Assembly (NCBI GenBank): GCA_010015675.1
Contig: ML976998.1
Coordinates: forward strand, 5,550-69,549
Length of the DNA stretch: 64,000 nucleotides
Source of the DNA: Byssothecium circinans
Lineage: Eukaryota; Ascomycota; Dothideomycetes; Pleosporales; Massarinaceae
Direction: 5' to 3'
Numbering within the stretch: position 1 is the first letter of the stretch; every line of letters begins with the position of its first letter. Below, piece by piece: positions 46,660 through 57,000 of the stretch. The notes beneath the pieces are model-generated. The model was not told the DNA's origin and did no database searches. It was given only the letters and a program-made list of their open reading frames with translations. Both the position numbers and the translations under genes were made by a program.

Positions 46660-47489
46660 TGTGACGTCTCTTCAACCGACTTTTCAATGAATGAAGGGGT
46701 GAAAGCGAATGACAGGAGGTCGCTGGAAGTCATGAAGGGTGACAGGGCGGTATATGAAGAAGCCAAGCAAGGAGGCGACTGTGCAAGGGAGAGCATGCGT
46801 GACCACAACACCATCGCGCCGTTATGCAGGAACCAGCTAAATGGGTAATTCCGAAGAGTCGAGATTCGAATTGGGAGTATAAGCATGTGAATCGGCGCGT
46901 CGATGGTGGTACGCATGGCAGATGTTTTGCATTCCTGTATTTTGACGTTTGTCACGTCTGAAGGCAAACCAAACCACCACCTAGAATGTTCAAGGAACAG
47001 CAAGATGCGGTAAGGACATCCCGATGCCCAAGGACATGAAATTCCGAACGTACTACTGTGCGATATTGCCATGTTCCTATCAATGATGTGTCAGCTACTG
47101 CATGAAAAAGGTAGCTCGGCACTTACTTGGATGTTTCCAACCAGGTCTGCCACCGGTATGCATTGGTCACCAATACATTGAACTAGACATTTACTTTGCA
47201 GTACATTCAAGAGGGTGTCATGCTTTTCATTCACCGTTCAAAACGAAAGACCAATCCAACCTATTAATATACATGCAGCGGCCTTGCCAACTTCGGCATC
47301 CGGCCATTGTGGGCGTCCAAACCGTTATTGAGGAGCAACACCAGCACTCATTCTCACCCAAGAAGAAAAAAAAGCACACCTAAACTCCCTAACCTGAACA
47401 TAGAGAAGCCTTGATGAACCACCAACGCCACGTTTGGTCAGCCAAAGACCCATATAACCGCTCCCAAAAGTCCCCATAATCTCTCAATC
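46660..47489. other. Intergenic region
   Basis: It is upstream of the GH18-like gene (-) and downstream of the SRA gene (-). Only short open frames are present; none is supported. Confidence 0.5.
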
Positions 47490-49046
47490 TCAGCGACCAC
47501 TCTTCCTTAATTTTTCATCCTCATTGATCTCGTAGATCGTCGGCCTCCGAGTTGCATCATCTTTGTACCGAATCGGATGCTGACCTTTAGCGCGCACGAG
47601 CCTGAACTTGTAGGTAGCCTTCCTGATATCCACAACTCTCATCTCCACCACGTTGTAGAGACCATCGTAACGCAGCCCAACCACTGGCCGGTAGGTGTTT
47701 GACTTGTGAAGTTGATGAGAACGCAAAACACGGACCGGGTTGTGGACGGTTTTGCAGGTCTCTATAAGCCGGAGAGTGTTCTCTGTGGGCGTAGAGTCCT
47801 TGCCTTCGGTGCCGGAGTACCATATCTCAGTCCCTTTGTCCTCATCATCATAGAGGCCTGAGCCACCCGAAAGGACCACAGAGTACGCACCCTTCTCTTT
47901 CTCGCCAAAGATACCACCCTGTGCCGTTCCATGCGCTCCGTCACGTACGGCGCAGAGTTGGGTTGGCCACCATTGCCCGGGCACGAGATTGCCTTCTCCA
48001 TAGTAGTTGGCTTTGACTCTGCCAGGCCATGCTGGATCGATAGCATCAGCGTTTCGGTCTGTTCCTTGTCGAGCCTTGATACCACGAAGCAAGTCGACCT
48101 CGAATATCTGGGCATACCAGCGGTTGTAGAGCTGCCAGGCATCGGCTTTCAGATCCCAAGGGAATGCTACCTGGGGTACAGTTAGTTCTTTTCTCATATG
48201 CCATTTAGGCAGTGGCCTTCTTACCTTAGAAGATGCGAAGACGCGGGGCAAACCATATTCGACATCCAACATCTTAGCCTTGCGGACAAGATATCTGTCT
48301 ACGTAGAGGAGAATCTCAGCCTTGTGGATATGGTTACGCAGATCCTCAAACAACGTTGGGAGCTCCTTCGTCGCCGTCGCTTTCTCGCAGTTGGTAATGC
48401 AGGTCTTCATGCTCGACAAGGCTGTGATGCTGTCCGCCTTCCTCGTGTCGCGAGTCTTCGTAAGATCCTTCATACCATGACTAGTCGGTGCGATCTTGGT
48501 GTACCACGACGGTAACGGCAGCGGCTTATATTCATCTGAAGCGCTGCCAGGGACCTCGGGGATGAACAGCGATTTATTATTGGGAGCAGGATCGATGAGA
48601 TGCGGCGACTTGGCTAGATACGGAGATTCGGCAGCAGTCTGCGACTTATAATACTCTCCGTCCTCCAGATCAGACTGAGTTGGTTGACTCAAATCGACCA
48701 CCTTACCCCGATTCCTCTTCAACGGCATATTGTCAATCTCTCCATCATCCATCTCATCAGATCCCCTCTTCCATTTTCCCTTCTCTTTCGCCTCCAGAAC
48801 CTTCACGAACGGCTCCGCATCACCCGAATCCTCAATATCTTTGAGCTTCATCTCCACCGCATTCGTAGGGACGTGATACATAGTCGCAGTGCGCACCGTG
48901 AGCTCTTCCAGCCAGTCAGGGTATTGGAAGATCACCTCTTTTTGATCTTTTGGTGTCGGTGGTTTCGAGTTGGGCGTTGTGCGAGGTCGCGCTGGAAGCG
49001 ATGCAGCAGCCATTTTCGCAGCTGTTGATATAGAAACCGACGTCAT
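47490..49046 (-). CDS. SRA/YDG-domain protein
   Basis: Exons 49046-48225 and 48170-47490 give 500 residues. The 54-nt segment between them has GTAAGA, a CTAAC branch site and CCCCAG, and would otherwise be read through in frame (18 residues). The N-terminal half is charged and probably disordered, with a basic PLKRNRGK segment that could be a nuclear signal. The C-terminal part (about 310-480) is an SRA (SET and RING-associated) domain: ARQGTDRNADAIDP, YYGEGN, VVLSGGSGLYDDED, EIWYSGTEG, NPVRVLRSH and YDGLYNVV. SRA domains flip and bind methylated or hydroxymethylated cytosine and are found on chromatin regulators. No RING or SET domain is present, so this would be a stand-alone fungal form. 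A link to RIP or DNA methylation in this genome is possible but only inferred. Confidence 0.85.
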   Translation of the reverse strand: MTSVSISTAAKMAAASLPARPRTTPNSKPPTPKDQKEVIFQYPDWLEELTVRTATMYHVPTNAVEMKLKDIEDSGDAEPFVKVLEAKEKGKWKRGSDEMDDGEIDNMPLKRNRGKVVDLSQPTQSDLEDGEYYKSQTAAESPYLAKSPHLIDPAPNNKSLFIPEVPGSASDEYKPLPLPSWYTKIAPTSHGMKDLTKTRDTRKADSITALSSMKTCITNCEKATATKELPTLFEDLRNHIHKAEILLYVDRYLVRKAKMLDVEYGLPRVFASSKVRRPLPKWHMRKELTVPQVAFPWDLKADAWQLYNRWYAQIFEVDLLRGIKARQGTDRNADAIDPAWPGRVKANYYGEGNLVPGQWWPTQLCAVRDGAHGTAQGGIFGEKEKGAYSVVLSGGSGLYDDEDKGTEIWYSGTEGKDSTPTENTLRLIETCKTVHNPVRVLRSHQLHKSNTYRPVVGLRYDGLYNVVEMRVVDIRKATYKFRLVRAKGQHPIRYKDDATRRPTIYEINEDEKLRKSGR

Positions 49047-49768
49047 AGGAATAAGTGGAAGGTAAAGTGAAGGTGAGAGTGATATGTATGTACTGTAGAG
49101 TGATCGCGAGGCTTTTCCCCTCCCCTCGCTAGCCGGGTGGGTTGAGTCGTCGTTTGTAGTACCAGTTGCGGTGGCGCGGTTGAAAAGTTATCAACCAATG
49201 CAGCGGATTGGAGAACGCTCTGAGAATGTCAGGTGTGGAGTTGATTGATTAGTTAATGATGAGTGCAGAGGGCGATCCGAGGGGTGAATTGTAAGTGAGC
49301 GAGCCAGTGAGTGAGTTTGGGATGTATGGATTTATATACGGCGTGGTGGCAGCGATTCATCGCGGTTGAGATGCGTGATGACGCACGGCCCTCGCTTTGG
49401 TGGCATAAGACCTTCTGATTGGTCGATGGTCTTAACATCAACATGTATCTGAGAAATACGATGCAAATGCAATCACTTCGAATGCTTTTGTTTGTCGGGG
49501 TGTAGAGGGGGTGCAGAAGTAATGACTTACTTCACAATATCGTTGAGCTAAGGTAACAAACGTTAAGGCTTGAGAGAACCATGGTAGTGGTTGTCACTAC
49601 GTGTTTAACCGCATAGCTTAAGGTAGACTGGACCACCTCTCGCAGTCATGGATAGTTCAAATAGTCCTGAAATGTGGGTTAAGAGGTAGTTCGTAATCGA
49701 AAAAATCTCAATTATCGGCATAGTTATGCAAATCTAATCATGGATAAAACACCTCAACGTGAATCCAA
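49047..49768. other. Intergenic region
   Basis: Promoter of the SRA gene (-) and 3' flank of the lipase gene (-). Nothing else is recognised. Confidence 0.5.
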
Positions 49769-51313
49769 CTATAGCCTCTCCTGCGCCCTCCTCTCCTCAT
49801 TCGAAACAACCTGCCCCAGCACCTCACCCTCCACCATCGCATCGCCAGGCCCCTTCTCCACTTTCTCATCCCTCGCAGTCGTCTCCGTGTCTAAGCTGAT
49901 CCAGCCCCTCACGTCATCCTTCCTGTTACTCAGAATCTTCTCATCCTTGGCGATTTCGCTCTCCTTGTCGCCGCCTTCCATCTCCATATCCAGAGCACTT
50001 GTATTCGCGACCTCAATCCCCGCATTCCGCATTACTTGAAGCATTGCTCGTGCATTCAGACGCAGGACACGCTCTGGTTCTTTGGCGCCAAATATCTTGG
50101 TAGTTATCCAAGGAAGAAGAACACCGAAGTCGGACTGTGAAAGGTGTGCTGAGGAAATTGGGTAGAAGATGTGTGGGCTTGGTTGACTTGGACTGGCATT
50201 CGGTGGTTTCGCTACGATTCGTTTCGTGTCATTCAGGTTGGATGACCAATTATAGAAGGCTTCCGAGAGAATGGCGAGGAGATTCGAGCCACCAATGGTA
50301 GGAGAGTTGTAGCATGGCATCGGCTTTGAGCGCAGCCATGATGTTGAGGGCGACTGGATGGGCAGGGTCCAGAGATCGAGGAGCATTACGGGAGAGTTCG
50401 GTGTGATTTGGCGGACAATGCTTGAATCTTCTGAAGGCGTAAAGAGTGGTCTGTAATCGGGCAGTCTTGAAGCTGGACGATAGTACGTAGACTTTGCCAA
50501 CTGCACCATTGTCGCCGCGCCAAACGAGTGACCAGCCCAGGACATAGCACCCGGTTCATGCACATTTAGCGTCTGTGCGAACATGGCCAGTATGTCCTTG
50601 CATTCGTTCTTTTTCTGGTCCTCCGCCACGTTCTTCAATGGCACGCGCTCGTCAATCTTCAGCAGCGCATCATGTATCAACCCTAGTTCCCAGAGCCGTA
50701 TCCTCAACTGCTCATCCCGTGCCTCATACGTTTCCGTCGAAGCTTTGTGCGCCACTTTCTTGTACTCCACGCGTTTCAACTTCTCGTCCTCGTCGGGCGT
50801 ATGCACGAAGCTGATCGGCGCACTCCCATCCCTATGATCTGGCGCAACGACCACAATCCCATGACTAGCCAAGGAGCCACAAAGATGCGAGTATGCGTTC
50901 CGTGAGCCTCCGAGGCCATGCGAGAATACCATGACAGGCCAGCGTTTGCTTTTCGTCGGTGGGTCGAGGATTTCCGCGTTATGATGGACGGGAATCGTGA
51001 TGTAGTGTAATAGCTGCGGCATCACGCTGAAGAACTGCGAGAATGCATTCCCTGCGCCTAGAAACCTTGCGTACGCGCCTATGACTTCGCGTTGTGGATT
51101 CGGGAGCCATTTTACGCCTCGTTGCTTGCTGTCCTCGCGGCCAGGGTAGAAGATGCGGAATGCGACCGTGGGGATGTTTGTGCACGGTGAGGGCGAAGGA
51201 CTAGGTGATTCTAATTGCGAAGTTGGAAGTTCGACGTCGACAGATCCGACTTTGTATGGACCGGTGTACGGGGGGAATGAGGGTGTGGGGTTGAAACGGG
51301 TCAGCCAGCCCAT
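49769..51313 (-). CDS. PAF acetylhydrolase-like lipase
   Basis: A single exon of 514 residues. The N-terminal region (WLTRFNPTPSFPPYTGPYKVG) and FRIFYPG are typical of intracellular PAF-acetylhydrolase-like phospholipase A2. The alpha/beta-hydrolase core has the oxyanion HGLGGSRNAYSH, the nucleophile GHSFG (Ser), the acid Asp in LLDLWTLP and the His in SSAHLSQSDFG. These enzymes release short acyl groups from oxidised or platelet-activating phospholipids. No signal peptide is evident, so the protein is probably cytosolic or organellar. The C-terminal 70 residues are charged and probably flexible. The start fits the family length. Confidence 0.88.
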   Translation of the reverse strand: MGWLTRFNPTPSFPPYTGPYKVGSVDVELPTSQLESPSPSPSPCTNIPTVAFRIFYPGREDSKQRGVKWLPNPQREVIGAYARFLGAGNAFSQFFSVMPQLLHYITIPVHHNAEILDPPTKSKRWPVMVFSHGLGGSRNAYSHLCGSLASHGIVVVAPDHRDGSAPISFVHTPDEDEKLKRVEYKKVAHKASTETYEARDEQLRIRLWELGLIHDALLKIDERVPLKNVAEDQKKNECKDILAMFAQTLNVHEPGAMSWAGHSFGAATMVQLAKSTYYRPASRLPDYRPLFTPSEDSSIVRQITPNSPVMLLDLWTLPIQSPSTSWLRSKPMPCYNSPTIGGSNLLAILSEAFYNWSSNLNDTKRIVAKPPNASPSQPSPHIFYPISSAHLSQSDFGVLLPWITTKIFGAKEPERVLRLNARAMLQVMRNAGIEVANTSALDMEMEGGDKESEIAKDEKILSNRKDDVRGWISLDTETTARDEKVEKGPGDAMVEGEVLGQVVSNEERRAQERL

Positions 51314-52226
51314 CGTGGGAGGAGGCCTAGGAAGGGTGATATTGGTAAGGATTCTGGAGACGCGTGAGAGCGACAGTGTGGACAGTCAATTGGTATGTCG
51401 CATGAATAATATCTAGAATGCTGTCAAGGTATCTGAAAGTAGGAGGGAGATGTGAAAGAAAAGAGGAAGAAGCGGTCGTGACGAAATCATTCCCTCAGAG
51501 AAATCTACGCCAAAAAGGCCACCAAGTGCCACTAACGCAGGAACACTTGCGAGTGCACGAGACCTTTCCCACATGTCAGACTTGGAAGATCCGACGCCAA
51601 CGAGGCGGTGACGTCCAAGTGTCAGATTGCTCCTTTGCTTGCTTCCAACCATCCCCGTTTCGTGGAGCCTCGATTGACCCACCGCTCTTCTGGGACTCTG
51701 TTGCAAGCCAAAAGCGAACCTTGGGTAGACGTTGATTAGATCGCGTGCCATTGATCGTGTGCTCAAACGAGGGTCGGCAAGTCCGTTGATTTTATTTAAA
51801 ACATGACGCAAGACGGGCGGCGGGTGAATCGCAACCCGGGCTTCTCGGAACGAGCGATTACGCTAGACGTCTTTGAGACGAGCCTCGGCTGCGGACGATG
51901 CTGGCTTAGCCCCCCGGCTCGGGTGTCTAGCGTGAAATTACCCAGTTTTGTGGCGCCCAGGATTTTTCTCATACAAAATTTATCAAAGCGTGGTCGTGCC
52001 ACCCTTTCAAGCCCCACGACGCTAGACACCCGAGCCGGGGGGGGACTGTACGTACCTGATGAGCGAACTGGAAGTTTCTGTATCGTTGGAAGATGTACAA
52101 GAACTTTGAATATTAGATATTATAATATATACTTCTCCATCATACGGAGACAAATAGAGATGTGACCTATCAGCAAAGTGCCCAAAGCAAATGTTTCAAC
52201 TGAACCAGAATGGGACTGGACCCCCA
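51314..52226. other. Intergenic region with foldback repeat
   Basis: It holds the lipase promoter (-), a perfect inverted repeat (see 51910-52042) and the 3' flank of the Rab gene (-). No gene is supported; the open frames at 51413-52165 overlap on both strands and match nothing. Confidence 0.6.
51910..52042. repeat. Foldback element with 24-bp perfect arms
   Basis: Arms 51910-51933 and 52019-52042 are exact reverse complements (outer end CCCCCCGGCTCGGG). They flank an 85-bp centre that is not palindromic. A third copy of ACGCTAGAC lies just upstream, at about 51859. It could be a MITE-like remnant or a transcript hairpin. No clear target duplication is seen. Confidence 0.8.
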
Positions 52227-53368
52227 TCAACAACACCTCTTCCTCCTTCCACTACTCCCACTCAACCGGAAAACCTCTTCCCATTCCCTCCTCTGCGTCC
52301 CCTTCGCCCTTCCCCTCCTCTGCCTAATCCCCTCTACCCCACTCATAACACTCCCTCCATCATCCACACCCCAGCCCCCAATGTCCCCATACTGAATCCC
52401 ACTATTCGGGTCATCCGGGTCGATTTCGCCGAGCTCGATTTTCGTCAAGATCATCCTCGCCAGTCTTTCAAAAAGCTCGTCGACGTTCTCGCCGGTAAGG
52501 GCAGACACTTCGACGGCAACGGGGATCCCATTTTCGCCAGCCCAGCGAGAGGCCGTGTCGAAGGGGACTTCGCGGCCTTCGGGGGCGACCGTGGCTTTTG
52601 CGAGGCCAAGGGATGCGGAAGCAGATCTAGAGAGAGAACCGCTGGTTGTATGGCTGGATTGTGAGTTTGGCGTTGGTGGATAGTTGCTTCCGTCTTCGCT
52701 GCCACTGCCCCAGCTCCCGTATCCTCCTCCATCCCCAGACCCTCCACCTGTTCCGTCTGCAGCATCCACTTTATTGCCCGCCACAATTACCGTCAGATTC
52801 GGACTCGCTAGTGCTCTTGCATCGTCTAGGAACGTTCGTAGGCCATCAAAACTGCGCCAGCTACACACATCGTAGACCAAGATTGCGCCCGCGGCGCCGC
52901 GATAGTATGAACGAGATACGGAGCGGAAACGTTCTGTGCCCGCGGTATCCCAAAGCTGTAGCTTTATTCGTTTGCGAGTACCTGCGTTGTTGGACGAGGA
53001 GCGCGGTGTGATGTGAACGATCTTCGAGGCGAACTCTACGCCTATCGTCTGCGAGGAGAGGATTTTCCACGATGAGTTTATGAAGCGGTGGAGTATACAC
53101 GACCTAACATAGTGACATAGTCAGTCTCCGCATTCGTATAAGTGCTAGTCTGTATAGAAGAGGTTGTGAAGATGGGAGAGGGAGAGCCATACTTCCCAGC
53201 GCTACTCGGCCCTAGCAATATAACTTTTGCAAGATAATCGTACATGCTCCCGAGCTCCTGCGCCTTGTTAGAATTGTGCTCTTCTGCTATGGCATATCCC
53301 ATACCTACTCGTGCCGGCTGCTCTCCACTCCGACTCGACGCATTGCTCTCTTTGCGCGGCCTTCCCAT
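52227..53368 (-). CDS. Rab-family small GTPase, Rab4-like
   Basis: Exons 53368-53193 and 53103-52227 (intron 89 nt) give 350 residues. The intron splits the P-loop codon: splicing yields GPSSAGKSCILHRF (G1). TIGVEFASK is switch I, LQLWDTAGTERFRSVSRSYYRGA is G3/switch II, NKVD is G4 and VSALTGENVDELF is G5. The C-terminus ends in RKRCC, a Rab geranylgeranylation site. The core looks closest to the Rab4/Rab14 group that controls endosomal recycling; I am moderately sure. An unusual Gly/Ser-rich insert of about 60 residues lies between G4 and G5, and a long acidic linker precedes the tail. The GTP-binding residues are complete. Confidence 0.88.
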
Positions 53369-54072
53369 TATGCCTGAATTTCTTCCTTCCTCTATCTCTA
53401 AAGTAGTCTTCTCTTTCTCCGCAGCAGGTTATCCCAACGTCTTTTGCTTTGGTCTGCTGTCTTCGAAAGCCGCCGCGTGCCCCAACGCTCGTCGTTCGTT
53501 CTTTTCGATCCGTCGTTCGTGAAAAGGCAGCAGAGTAAACGTTTGCTCGCTCGGTGTTGCGCGTTGAAACAGCAGCGTTATGGCAGGAACAACATCCGCC
53601 GTAGTACGAATACACAGCGTTCGAACCTCGGCTTCGGCGACAACGTCTGTGTTTGTGTGTTGTTCAAAGCTTGGCCAAATCAAACCTCGCACGTCTTATC
53701 AGAGGTGATAGCTGCAGGAAGCTAACCACGACCGCTGTAAGCGAACTGACATGGATTGAACATTTGAATGGTCCAAAGTGTCACGCGCATCTAGCTATCC
53801 ACGTGCTCACATGGCCTTTTTTTTGCAGCAAATCCTGCAGTGTGTGGAATAAGAAGGAAGCAGGAGAGACATCTGGCAGTAGACGCGACGATGGAGAGAG
53901 GTGCGATGTAGTCAATAGAAGTCACGGCGCAAATCGATATATACAACTCCAGGCCAACGTAACGTATCAACAAACCCCAAAAATGCAACGAAAACAAAAG
54001 GAAAACTGAGTATAAACATCCACAAACAATGGTATCCAGCGCTATCAATATCAACACTCCAATTATCCCCAT
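53369..54072. other. Intergenic region
   Basis: Promoter of the Rab gene (-) and 3' flank of the copper ATPase (-). No gene is seen. Confidence 0.5.
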
Positions 54073-57000
54073 CTATTGCTCCCCCATATCCCTCAGAGGC
54101 ACATACCCAGCCTCCTCCCTACCTCTCTTTCTCGCCGCGATACTCTCTCTAACCCACTCGACGGCACTGGAAATCAAACCTCTCTTCTCAAAGCCTAATC
54201 GTTCAGCCTCCTTCTCACTCTCCGGGACTTTGGCTGAAGGATCCAGGGTAGCCACCTTCATCCAGCTCGGTCGTCTCCAGAACTTGAGGTACAAGGAGCT
54301 AACGACGACGGACACGGATGAGCAAGCCATGGCAGCACCAGCAGCCATAGGGTGTAGGCTTAGACCCCATGGGAGGAAGAATCCCATGGCGAAAGGCAGA
54401 CCAACGACATTGTACATGCACGCCCATGCAAGGTTCATCTTGATGCGGTTGAATATTGCTTTGCTGAGGACGAGACTGGCGGGGATGGCGAGGAGGTCGG
54501 TAGTGGACATGAGGACGATGGATGCAGCTTCCATAGCGACATCCGTGCCAGTAGAAAGAGCAATACCTACGTCTGCAGAGGCCAGAGCCGGAGAGTCGTT
54601 GATGCCGTCACCAACCATTCCTACAACCTTACCGCGCGATTGGAGGTCTGCGACGATGGTCTTTTTGTCTGCGGGCTGGGCGGAGGCATGTACGTCTTCG
54701 GGGTCGATACCGACTTGTGAAGCGACGACAAGTGCAGAGGATGAGGTGTCACCTGTAACAATGGAGCAGGTCATGCCAAGACGGCGGAGCGCGAGGACGG
54801 TGGCGCGAGCTGAAGGCTTAATGGTGTCGGAGAGGGAGAGTGTTCCTGTGTAGGTCTTGCCGATGGCGGTGTGGATCGTCGTCAAGCCCGCCGAACGCGG
54901 CTGACGGCCTCGACGAGGGTTGGAAGTGGAACCTAGCTCAAGCGACTCTTCAACAAAGTCGGGAACGTTGACACCTTCAGAGATCAAGTATGACGCGTTC
55001 CCGATGAGGACTCTATAGCGTGTGCGTTCGCGGGAAAGCGCAGCTTCGACTGACGCAGCAATACCCTTGCCAACGACAGCCTCAAAGTCGCCCACGGATC
55101 CATCTAGAGTGTTCTCATCACCGAGTCGGAGCTGTTCTTTGGCGGCACGAATGATAGCTTTGGCAATAGGATGCTCGGAGCCCATCTCAGCAAGACCAAT
55201 AAGCGTCCACCAAAGGTTCTTCTTATACTCATCCGCACCCCATTCACCTCGAATGTCCGTCTTGGACACGCTCATCTTTCCAACAGTCAAAGTACCGGTC
55301 TTGTCGAAGACAATGTGGTTGACTTTAGTGGCAGTCTCTAGCGCAGCTCCGCCCTTGACCAAGATACCCAGTTCAGCCCCAACACCAGTACCAACCATGA
55401 CAGCGGTGGGGGTAGCAAGACCAAGTGCGCAAGGGCAAGCGAAGACAATGACAGCGATGCATAACTTGAAGCAGACCATGAGCTTGCCACCGCTGGCGTG
55501 GTCGAGGAAGACTTTGGGAGGGTAGGGGAGAGCATGACTGAGTACCATCCAGGCAACAAAGGTCGCGAGTCCGAGAGTGATAATGATCGGAACGAAATAG
55601 CCAGCGATGGTGTCAGCTAGACGCTGAATGGGAGCACGGCTGGTTTGAGCTTCCTGGACAAGACGAACAATCTGGCTGAGCTGAGTATCCCGACCGGCAC
55701 GAGTGACAACAAAGTCAATTCGACCGGCGCCGTTGACTGTACCAGCCATGAGAAGAGCACCCTTCTTCTTCTGCACGGGCATTGCCTCGCCGGTGACCAT
55801 GCTTTCATCAACATAGGATTCTCCTTGGGTAACCGTGCCATCAGCGGGGATCTTGTCTCCAGGTCGCAAGATGACAACATCACCCTGTTCGATGAGCTCA
55901 GTGGCAATGACCTTGGCTTCAATGGCATTACCATCCATCGATTGACGCTCGCCCTTCTCTTCAGTGACGTCCCATCCTTCTGCTGCTTTGGCGGCAGCTA
56001 TTGGGTCTGCGTAGATGGTAGCCATGGATGGCGCAAGTGACATGAGTCTTGAAAGAGCCTTCGACGTCTGACCTTTAGCACTGTTCTCGAGGTATCGCCC
56101 TATGGAGATGAAAGTGATCAACATAGTGCTAGTGTCGAACAGTGTCGTTGGCTTGGAGTGTGGCGGGATGAGGAGTGAGACAAGCATTGATGCGCAACTG
56201 AAGAAGAAGGCAGCCGAAGTTCCCAAGACGACCAAGACATCCATAGTAGGTGAGCCGTGGCTGAGTGACTTGTACGCCGAGACGTAAAATCGCTTCCCGA
56301 TGCCGAACTGAACAGGAATGGTGAGGCCCAGGCAGACCAAATCACCTAGGTAGACACCAGGAATGATGTTGATACTACCGTAGTCAAGGAAGGGCAGAAA
56401 CATGGGGATGAACATGCTCGTGAGAAAGACCGGAACTGCAAAGCATGCCGATACTTTGACTGCCCGTCTCCATTCCTGAATCTCCTTGGTCTTTGCGAGC
56501 GACTCAAGTTGAGCATTGTTGTCGTCCGAATCCGCGACCAGAGCGTTGTAGCCGGCGGCTTCGATTGCTTCTACTGTTGCGCGGAGGCCGATGATTTGCG
56601 GATCCCGCTGGATGGTCGCTCGAGAAGTACTGAGGTTGATGGCTGCAGCAGTGATTCCAGGTTTTTGTTTCAACAGCGATTCCAGCTCTTCGGCGGCTTT
56701 TATGTTGGGCAGACCGTAGACCTTGAGGAAGATGGGTCCATTATTTGCTGATGTCTGCTGCACGCTTCCGTCTACCGACGTGATTACTTTCGCATCAAAT
56801 CCTCGGTCCTCGATGGTTTCTACAATCTGCTCTGCCGAAAGCTTTGATGGATCGTGCACGATAACTGCGCGCTCAGCAAGCAAACTGATGTTGAACTGGT
56901 ATACGCCATCGACACCCTGGAAGCCACTCTCCACTGCAGATGTGCAAGCACCGCAGGTCATGCCCTCAACGCTGACGGTGGTCGTCAGAGTCTTTTTTCC

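Noticed and set aside
46106..46690. 194-residue plus-strand frame with poly-Val
   Set aside because: It is the reverse of the poly-Thr codons of the secreted GH18-like protein.
47102..47383. 93-residue plus-strand frame
   Set aside because: It ends in a poly-Lys stretch from an A-run, has no recognisable domain, and lies in a promoter-like interval.
54029..54853. 274-residue plus-strand open frame opposite the copper ATPase
   Set aside because: It is antisense to a well-conserved CCC2 coding region and has no family features.
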